From NCBI GenBank assembly GCA_964415785.1, contig CAYQBU010000055.1, positions 1 to 20,033 on the forward strand: DNA of 20,033 nucleotides, written 5' to 3'. The position numbers and the translations under genes were made by a program. This document shows, in pieces, positions 15,038-20,033 of the stretch (positions are counted from its first letter, which is position 1; each line of letters begins with the position of its first letter). This DNA is from SLJM01 sp964415785. Its GTDB lineage: Bacteria > Myxococcota_A > Bradymonadia > Bradymonadales > Bradymonadaceae. The notes beneath the pieces were generated by a model. That model had not been told where the DNA came from and searched no databases. It saw only the letters and a list, made by a program, of their open reading frames with translations.

Positions 15038-17128
15038 TCAAAATAGCGGAACGTCGTCCTCTTCTTCCTCTTCCTCGTCGTCTTCATCGTCCGATGAGCT
15101 GACATCGACCCATCCCGGCCCATCGTCTTCTTGCGCTTCTTCTTCCGGTTCCGGTTCGGGCTCCGGTTCAGGTTCCGGGTCGGGCTCCGGTTCAGGTTCT
15201 GGCTCGGGCTCCGGTTCAGGTGCTGAACCACCAGAAGCGCCCGATCCGGACCCCGACCGGCCTTGACCAGAAGGCGCCTGTCCGGTGGCTCCAGAATCGG
15301 CGACGGCTTCCTCATCGGCGTCGTCCTCCAGGGCTTCCAACTCCAGCTCGAACTCCTGGTCTTCCTCACCGCGGATACTCAATTCCTTGTCCTCGTAGCC
15401 GTCGGCCTCCAGGCGGACCTCCACCTCAGCGCCTTCGTCGATGGACACCACATAGGGAGTTCGCCCCCTCATCTCGCCATCCACATGCACCAGGGCGCGA
15501 ATATCGTCATCGACGAGCTCCAGATAGACCTCGTAGACCTCAGTCGGCTCCTCCTGAGAGTCCTCTTCTTCATGCGCCACTGGATCTGAATCATCGCCCT
15601 GCTCACCGACGCCCGATGGCTCCTGCTGTTGAACGGCAACCTCGCCCTCCGAGCTCTGGTCCGACTCGCCGCCCATGCTCGTCCAGGCCGCAATCCCGCC
15701 GATGCTGACCACGCCGATGATCGCTACCGCCACGATCGCCTTCGACACCCAGGAGCCTCCCTCTGAGGGTTCTTCGTAGACCACCGGTCCCGTGCTCAAT
15801 CGATTGGCGACAAGCTCCGGATGCTGATCGGTGCTATCGGTATCGTCTCGCCTGGCTTCGACCTCCGATGGGTTATCATTCCACGCCAATTGCCCGCTCT
15901 GCGAACCCCCCTTCGGTTGCGATGGCGCTTGCCCTGGCGTGGGATCGGGCTCAGGGGTCAACTCCGGTTGGCCTTGCCCACTGGGAAGGGACTGCGGAGC
16001 TACCGATTGGGTTGGGGAGGAGTCCTCAAACCCGGTCGCCTCCACCACCGTTGGTCCGCCCTCCGGGAAGGGCTCTGGCGCCCGACTATGCGGAGCGGGC
16101 GTCACCTCTGTTTGCTCTACACCGCTGGGATCGTCGAGAACGACGGTGGAGCTCTCCTTCACCTGCTGTTGCGCCGTGGGTAGATCCGGCAGTGACGTTC
16201 CCGAGTCACCTCGCGCTCGGTAGCCCCCGCGCCCGTCGCGCACGAAGAGTGATTCTTGTTCCAGTCGCCGATTATCGATGCTCTCCAGGGCGGCGATCAC
16301 CTCCTGGGCCGATCCGTAGCGCTGGTGCTGATCCTTGGTCAGACAACCCTGGACCACTTCGCCGATTGGCGACGACAAAATCGGCGCCGGGATGTCCACC
16401 GGCTCGTCGCTGACTTGCTGACGCAGCACCTCCCACCGCCCCGATCCGGAGTACACACTCCCACCGCTGAGCATCTCTACCGCGATCAGTCCCAGCGCAT
16501 AGAGATCGGTGCTGGGCCCCACCTCGTCGCCGGCGATCTGTTCGGGCGCCATGTACTTCAGGGTCCCCACCAACACACCGGCCGAGGTTAGCTCCTCCAC
16601 ATCTTCTTCGTCTCCCCCTTCCTGCATTAGCTTCGCGATGCCGAAGTCCAATACCTTTACAAAATCCTCCTCGCCGTGCATCTCGACGAGCATGATATTG
16701 GCCGGCTTTAGATCTCGGTGGATGATTCCATAGGAGTGGGCCTCGGACAGGCTCTTGAGGACCTGGCGGAAGATCCGCTTGAAACGACGCGGACTCAGTG
16801 GTCCCTGTTGCTGAAGCTCTTCCTTCAGCGTCACCCCCTCAAGGGCCTCCATGGTATAATAGAGCAGCCCCTGGGGATCGTCGCGAAAGTCGAAGATCCG
16901 CACCGTGTTGGGGTGGGTCAGATTGCGAATCGCCATCACTTCCCGGCGAAAACGCTTGACCATTTCATCGAATTGAGGACCACTGGCGGTCAACAACTTG
17001 AGCGCAACATCGCGGTCCATATTGAGCTGACGCGCTCGATATACCGCCCCGAACCCACCGGAGCCCAGGATGCTCACCAACTCATAGGTGTCATCAACAA
17101 TATCACCAATGTCGGGAAGACTTTTCAT
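15038..17128 (-). CDS. Transmembrane Ser/Thr protein kinase with PEGA-like domain
   Basis: A 696-residue eukaryotic-type (Hanks) kinase. Domains in order: kinase about 15-285 with GSGGFG (22-27), the ATP lysine K44, HRDLKPAN (137-144, D139), DFG (161-163) and APE (194-196), all key residues present; a Pro/Ser/Gln-rich cytoplasmic linker to about 460; one membrane helix about 462-482; then an extracytoplasmic part with a PEGA-like unit at about 535-598 (VHVDGEMRGRTPYVVS, LEADGYEDKELSI). The tail carries a Glu-Pro repeat (637-663) and a very acidic end (about 680-692) before VPLF. Members of this family transduce envelope signals by phosphorylating cytoplasmic partners. The start is ATG at 17126-17128, without a strong ribosome binding site. 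It diverges from the TPR/PEGA gene across a 184-bp region. Confidence 0.93.
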   Translation of the reverse strand: MKSLPDIGDIVDDTYELVSILGSGGFGAVYRARQLNMDRDVALKLLTASGPQFDEMVKRFRREVMAIRNLTHPNTVRIFDFRDDPQGLLYYTMEALEGVTLKEELQQQGPLSPRRFKRIFRQVLKSLSEAHSYGIIHRDLKPANIMLVEMHGEEDFVKVLDFGIAKLMQEGGDEEDVEELTSAGVLVGTLKYMAPEQIAGDEVGPSTDLYALGLIAVEMLSGGSVYSGSGRWEVLRQQVSDEPVDIPAPILSSPIGEVVQGCLTKDQHQRYGSAQEVIAALESIDNRRLEQESLFVRDGRGGYRARGDSGTSLPDLPTAQQQVKESSTVVLDDPSGVEQTEVTPAPHSRAPEPFPEGGPTVVEATGFEDSSPTQSVAPQSLPSGQGQPELTPEPDPTPGQAPSQPKGGSQSGQLAWNDNPSEVEARRDDTDSTDQHPELVANRLSTGPVVYEEPSEGGSWVSKAIVAVAIIGVVSIGGIAAWTSMGGESDQSSEGEVAVQQQEPSGVGEQGDDSDPVAHEEEDSQEEPTEVYEVYLELVDDDIRALVHVDGEMRGRTPYVVSIDEGAEVEVRLEADGYEDKELSIRGEEDQEFELELEALEDDADEEAVADSGATGQAPSGQGRSGSGSGASGGSAPEPEPEPEPEPEPDPEPEPEPEPEPEEEAQEDDGPGWVDVSSSDDEDDEEEEEEDDVPLF
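15149..15220. repeat. Three 24-bp tandem repeats coding Glu-Pro
   Basis: Three head-to-tail 24-bp units (15149-15172, 15173-15196, 15197-15220) share the last 16 bases, CGGGCTCCGGTTCAGG when read on the plus strand, and differ only at a few bases in the first eight. On the coding (minus) strand each unit gives four Pro-Glu pairs, one with Asp for Glu. They are inside the kinase gene and look like recent unit duplication. Confidence 0.9.
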
Positions 17129-17312
17129 TCAGAATCGAGGCCCAAGCTACACTTTAAGTTCCACCTGCTATGAGTCTCATTCATACCACACGCTCAATCA
17201 CCAAACCAAGCAATCAACCGTTCGCCCCCTCTTCTTCTTGCACCTTGCCCCCGAATCGCCGAAGATGGTCCAGTATTCAAGCTAGGCTGTCCCGTCCCAA
17301 CAAGGAGTGACC
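17129..17312. promoter_or_regulatory. Divergent intergenic region between kinase and TPR/PEGA gene
   Basis: This 184-bp space separates two divergently transcribed signalling genes and must hold both promoters. It is pyrimidine-rich on the plus strand, with CTCTTCTTCTTG near 17229. I saw no convincing -35/-10 pair. The only clear element is the AAGGAG ribosome binding site at 17302-17307 for the plus-strand gene. Confidence 0.4.
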
Positions 17313-18335
17313 GTGACTCGACGCTGGCTCATCTTCCCCCTGCTCGTGGCCCTGATGGTTCTGGTCTCCGCGACCGCCGCTGCAGACTCCCCCATCGACA
17401 AAGAAGCGGCTCTGGATTCCGACTTTGACGCCCTGGTTGGGGAGGCCCAACAGGCCTTTCAGACTGATGATTACGCGGCGGCCGCCGAGTACCTCAAGGT
17501 CGCCTACTTTCTCAATCCCGATGCTCGGCTGCTTATCAATATCGCCCGTTCCTACGACGAGATGGGCCACTGCGAGATGAGCCTCGCCTACTACCAGGCC
17601 TTCCTCGATGACCCGCCCGACGACCAGCAGTTGATGGCCATGGTCCAGGAAAATATCGACGAGGGAGCCAGCGACTGTGCGGCCTACGATCCCGATCTTA
17701 GCGGGCGCATCATGATCCACAGCCGACCTCCACTGGCTCAGGTGTACCTGGACGGGGAGTTATTGGATCTGACCCCCACCGAGACCGTGGGACTACAAGC
17801 TGGCGAATACGAGCTTCGCTTTGAACGCCAGGGCTATGAAGACCACGTGGAGACCATCAACATCGAGCCCTCGGAACGCCTGGACGTCACCATCGACCTC
17901 CAGGAGCCCCAACCGGAGCCCGAAATCGCAGAGCCGGAGACCGACTATACCGAAGATGACCTTCCCTCCTTTGGGCTTTCCACCGGGGCCGTCGTCCTCG
18001 GCAGTCTGGGCGTTGCCTCCCTGGTCACCAGTGGTGTCTTCAACTTTATCCTCATTCCCGGCGTCGATGATGACCGCGACGCGGCAGCTGCCGAACAGGA
18101 TTTCGATCGCGTCGACGAGCTCACCGATAAACGCAGCACCTACTCCGGGGTCACCATCGGCACCGGTATCACGGCCCTCGCTCTTATCGGTGGCGCCGCC
18201 GCCTGGATCGGCTACGACTACTACCAATACAGCAATGAACGCGACGCGATTCAACGCGAGATCGACCTCAGTTGGCAGATCACCCCGCACCTCGATCGCG
18301 AGACGCGGGGCATCTCCATCTTTCGCCGCTTCTAA
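17313..18335 (+). CDS. Secreted TPR/PEGA-domain membrane protein
   Basis: A 340-residue protein. A signal peptide (about 1-24, RRWLIFPLLVALMVLV then ATAAA) is followed by TPR-like helices at about 39-115 (YAAAAEYLKVAYFLNPDARLL is one unit). A PEGA domain follows at about 131-196 (VYLDGELLDLTP, LQAGEYELRFERQGYED). Then come an acidic Pro/Glu linker and two hydrophobic segments at about 225-249 and 278-300, separated by a charged stretch, and a basic C-terminus ending RRF. PEGA domains are surface-associated beta modules; the protein probably sits in the envelope and could be a partner or substrate of the flanking kinases. I start it at GTG 17313 because AAGGAG stands 5 bp before it; the GTG at 17307 overlaps that site. 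The second kinase gene starts 16 bp after its stop, so they form an operon. Confidence 0.85.
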   Translation: MTRRWLIFPLLVALMVLVSATAAADSPIDKEAALDSDFDALVGEAQQAFQTDDYAAAAEYLKVAYFLNPDARLLINIARSYDEMGHCEMSLAYYQAFLDDPPDDQQLMAMVQENIDEGASDCAAYDPDLSGRIMIHSRPPLAQVYLDGELLDLTPTETVGLQAGEYELRFERQGYEDHVETINIEPSERLDVTIDLQEPQPEPEIAEPETDYTEDDLPSFGLSTGAVVLGSLGVASLVTSGVFNFILIPGVDDDRDAAAAEQDFDRVDELTDKRSTYSGVTIGTGITALALIGGAAAWIGYDYYQYSNERDAIQREIDLSWQITPHLDRETRGISIFRRF

Positions 18336-18351
18336 TTGATGGCCCATCGCT

Positions 18352-19804
18352 ATGAATTCACACGCCATCCCCAGATCCGGTGATATCGTTGCCGGCCGTT
18401 ACCGCCTGGTCGAGCCCATCGGCCAGGGTGGCTTCGGCACCATCTACCGGGCCCAGCAGCGCCCCAAACCCAATGAGGTGGCGATCAAGATTATGGCCTA
18501 CTCGGGCTCGGCAATGGAACCCGAGGAGATGCGCCAGCGCTTTCGACGCGAAGCAGTGATGGCCAGCAACCTCATCCACCCCCATGCGGTGCGCCAATTT
18601 GACTTCGGCGACGCCGGTGCCTTTTTCTACCTCTCCATGGAATTGGTCAAAGGCCAAACGATCCTTCAACGCCTGGAGAAGCGGGGCCCCCTGTCCACAG
18701 AGCTTGTCCTTCGCATCGCCAGAGCCACCCTCGAAGTTCTAGAACTCGCTCACAGCAAAAACATCGTCCACCGCGACCTCAAGCCTGAGAACATCATGCT
18801 CTGCCAGGTCGACGGCGATCCCGACTTCCCCAAAGTCCTCGACTTTGGGGCCGCAAAAACCACCCAGGGCCAGCACGATCTGACCTCCGTTGGGATTGCC
18901 CTGGGAAGTCCGGCCTATATGCCGCCGGAGATCTTGATGGAGAATCCTCCCCAGCCCTCCAGCGACCTCTACTCCCTGGCCCTCACGCTTGGCGAAGCCC
19001 TGGTCGGCCATAAGGTCGTCCCCGGGGACACCCCCATGGATCGCGCCCGCAACCAAATCAGCCCTCAGCCCCTTGAATTGCCATCTTCGCTGGCCAACCA
19101 TCCACTGACCGACTGGCTTCGAGGGGCCCTCGCCAAAGACCCTGCGCAGCGCTACCCCACCGCTCGCGCCATGCTCGACGCCATGCCCCGCCAGCCGGCC
19201 TCACCCTCCTCTCCCCAGCCTGATTTTTCTCCAGAGGCCACTCAGGTCCACCGAGGCTCTTCGCCCTTTGAAGCGGAAGCAACATCCATGATGGAGGCGC
19301 CTCAACCCTCGGCGCCGACCCAACCCTCTGTTGCTTCGCGTCCTTCTCAGCCTTCGCGTGCTTCTCAGCCTTCTCAGCCTTCTCAGCCTTCTCAGCCTTC
19401 TCAGCCTTCTCAGCCTTCTCAGCCNNNNNNNNNNNNNNNNNNNNNNNNNNNNNNNNNNNNNNNNNNNNNNNNNNNNNNNNNNNNNNNNNNNNNNNNNNNN
19501 NNNNNNNNNNNNNNNNNNNNNNNNTTCTCAGGCCTCCCAGAGCTTTGATCCGGCGAGCTACGGCAGCACATTCGACAAGCAGCGCACCACCGATCCACGG
19601 GCTACTCATCGCACCGAACAAGCGACCGCAAGCGAAGACTCCAAGCCGTCCAAGGAGCGCAATCTGGAGCCCACCCCGGACAAGGACTACAAAATTGTCC
19701 ACACCGCCAAGCGGCGCGACCGCAGCGAGTTTGTCCAGCCCCTGATCATCGGCGTCATCCTCTTCATCGTCGCCACCTACATCGTCTTCGCCATTGCCAA
19801 CTAA
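18352..19804 (+). CDS. Tail-anchored Ser/Thr protein kinase, interrupted by gap
   Basis: A Hanks-type kinase with an internal assembly gap. The kinase domain is about residues 17-275: GQGGFG (24-29), ATP lysine K46, HRDLKPEN (140-147, D142), DFG (164-166) and MPPE (190-193) in place of the usual APE. A Pro/Ser/Gln linker follows and becomes a strict Pro-Ser-Gln repeat from residue 331, into the gap at 19425-19524. After the gap the reading continues SQASQSFDPASYG, and ends in a single membrane helix, FVQPLIIGVILFIVATYIVF, close to the C-terminus. It thus has no extracellular domain, unlike the kinase upstream. Both sides read the same repeat, so I treat them as one gene; with exactly 100 N the frame would shift, but that number is a placeholder. 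ATG at 18352-18354, 16 bp after the TPR/PEGA gene, weak ribosome binding site. Confidence 0.88.
19342..19424 (+). repeat. 9-bp tandem repeat coding Pro-Ser-Gln
   Basis: Units of CCTTCTCAG run in the kinase frame. The first three (19342-19368) include two variants, then six exact copies follow (19369-19422), and the N gap starts two bases into the next copy. The sequence after the gap begins TTCTCAG, the last seven bases of a unit. Confidence 0.93.
19425..19524. other. Assembly gap of 100 N within the repeat
   Basis: Exactly 100 N, a typical placeholder length. The bases on both sides belong to the same 9-bp repeat and would join into one perfect unit, so the gap was probably caused by the repeat and its true length should be a multiple of 9 (perhaps zero). 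Confidence 0.97.
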
Positions 19805-19868
19805 TCCTCGGAGATAGTCAAGATGACTGATTGAGGCCGAGGAATGGTCGACGAGGCCGAAGTTGCCC

Positions 19869-19908
19869 AAAAAAAACCGCCCCCTCTCCGAGACCGAAGA
19901 GGGGGCGG
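19869..19908 (-). terminator. Strong intrinsic terminator for a minus-strand gene
   Basis: An exact 11-bp stem (19877-19887 CCGCCCCCTCT with 19898-19908 AGAGGGGGCGG) and a 10-nt loop. On the minus strand it is followed by eight T, from the A-run at 19869-19876. It therefore ends transcripts that come from the right edge of the window. On the plus strand the stem is not followed by T, so it does not clearly serve the kinase operon. Confidence 0.9.
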
Positions 19909-19953
19909 CTCTATACTCAGGGGGCCCAATCGCTGATCAGGCCTCCGAAGTCT

Positions 19954-20033
19954 TTATCGTCGGCGACGACGACGCTTTCGCTTCTTGCGGCGTCGCTCTT
20001 CTTTGCGACGTCGGCGCTCAGCTTCGCGACGCT
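19954..20033 (-). CDS. C-terminus of a gene entering from the right, very basic tail
   Basis: Partial, only the last 25 residues are visible: in this frame every residue is Arg, Lys, Glu or Ala, ending in six arginines and TAA. Such tails are seen on RNA- or DNA-binding proteins such as helicases and ribosome factors, but the protein cannot be named. Another frame on the same strand is also open to a TGA at 19917-19919, giving 38 residues that end DFGGLISDWAP, and that stop lies 8 bp before the terminator. I prefer the basic frame because its composition is so uniform and because most of the other frame (Val, Ala, Asp, Ser) is what arginine codons give when read out of frame. GC at the third codon position favours the other frame, so the choice is open. 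Confidence 0.5.
   Translation of the reverse strand, partial: RREAERRRRKEERRRKKRKRRRRRR

Noticed and set aside
15149..15220. Regular repeats as a CRISPR array
   Set aside because: Units are contiguous without spacers and lie in frame inside a kinase gene; the same holds for the 9-bp repeat at 19342-19424.
19806..19842. CCTCGG...CCGAGG with inner AGTCA-AGA-TGACT as a terminator of the second kinase
   Set aside because: It can fold in two short nested stems but no T-tract follows on the plus strand, so I could not support it as an intrinsic terminator.

Overview
The window is about 60 percent GC, densely coding, and looks like a Gram-negative bacterium: it has an outer-membrane TonB-dependent receptor, a lipoprotein, a two-domain GlnE, eukaryotic-type Ser/Thr kinases with PEGA domains and long low-complexity linkers, and a C-factor-like short-chain dehydrogenase. 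That mix suggests a Myxococcota or Bradymonadota-type (former deltaproteobacterial) lineage; this is inferred from gene content, not from a marker gene. It is draft sequence, with N gaps at 9349-9358 and 19425-19524.

Left part (42-9348, all on the minus strand, read right to left): a TonB-dependent receptor cut at its N-terminus by the first gap, a tightly coupled lipoprotein, a two-domain universal stress protein, an unrecognised protein built from four copies of a ~90-residue helical repeat, glnE (glutamine synthetase adenylyltransferase/deadenylylase) interrupted by an in-frame TGA, and ilvE (branched-chain aminotransferase). glnE and ilvE are both nitrogen metabolism; the receptor and lipoprotein look like an uptake pair.

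Middle (9361-15035, plus strand): a C-factor-like SDR, a Fur-superfamily repressor with a possible operator in front of it, then two tandem, overlapping paralogues of the fused membrane-domain/spermidine-synthase-like family. An exact 18-bp palindrome lies between the repressor and this pair and overlaps a candidate promoter.

Right part (15038-20033): a signalling locus. A transmembrane Ser/Thr kinase with an extracytoplasmic PEGA-like domain and a Glu-Pro repeat tail (minus strand) diverges from a secreted TPR/PEGA membrane protein followed by a second, tail-anchored Ser/Thr kinase (plus strand), whose Pro-Ser-Gln 9-bp repeat linker contains the second gap. A strong minus-strand terminator marks the end of another gene entering from the right edge.

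Most notable: the nonsense codon that separates the two activities of GlnE, the four-repeat protein upstream of it, the duplicated membrane aminopropyltransferase-like pair with its palindrome, and the receptor/lipoprotein pair. No tRNA, rRNA, CRISPR array, IS element or phage gene was seen.
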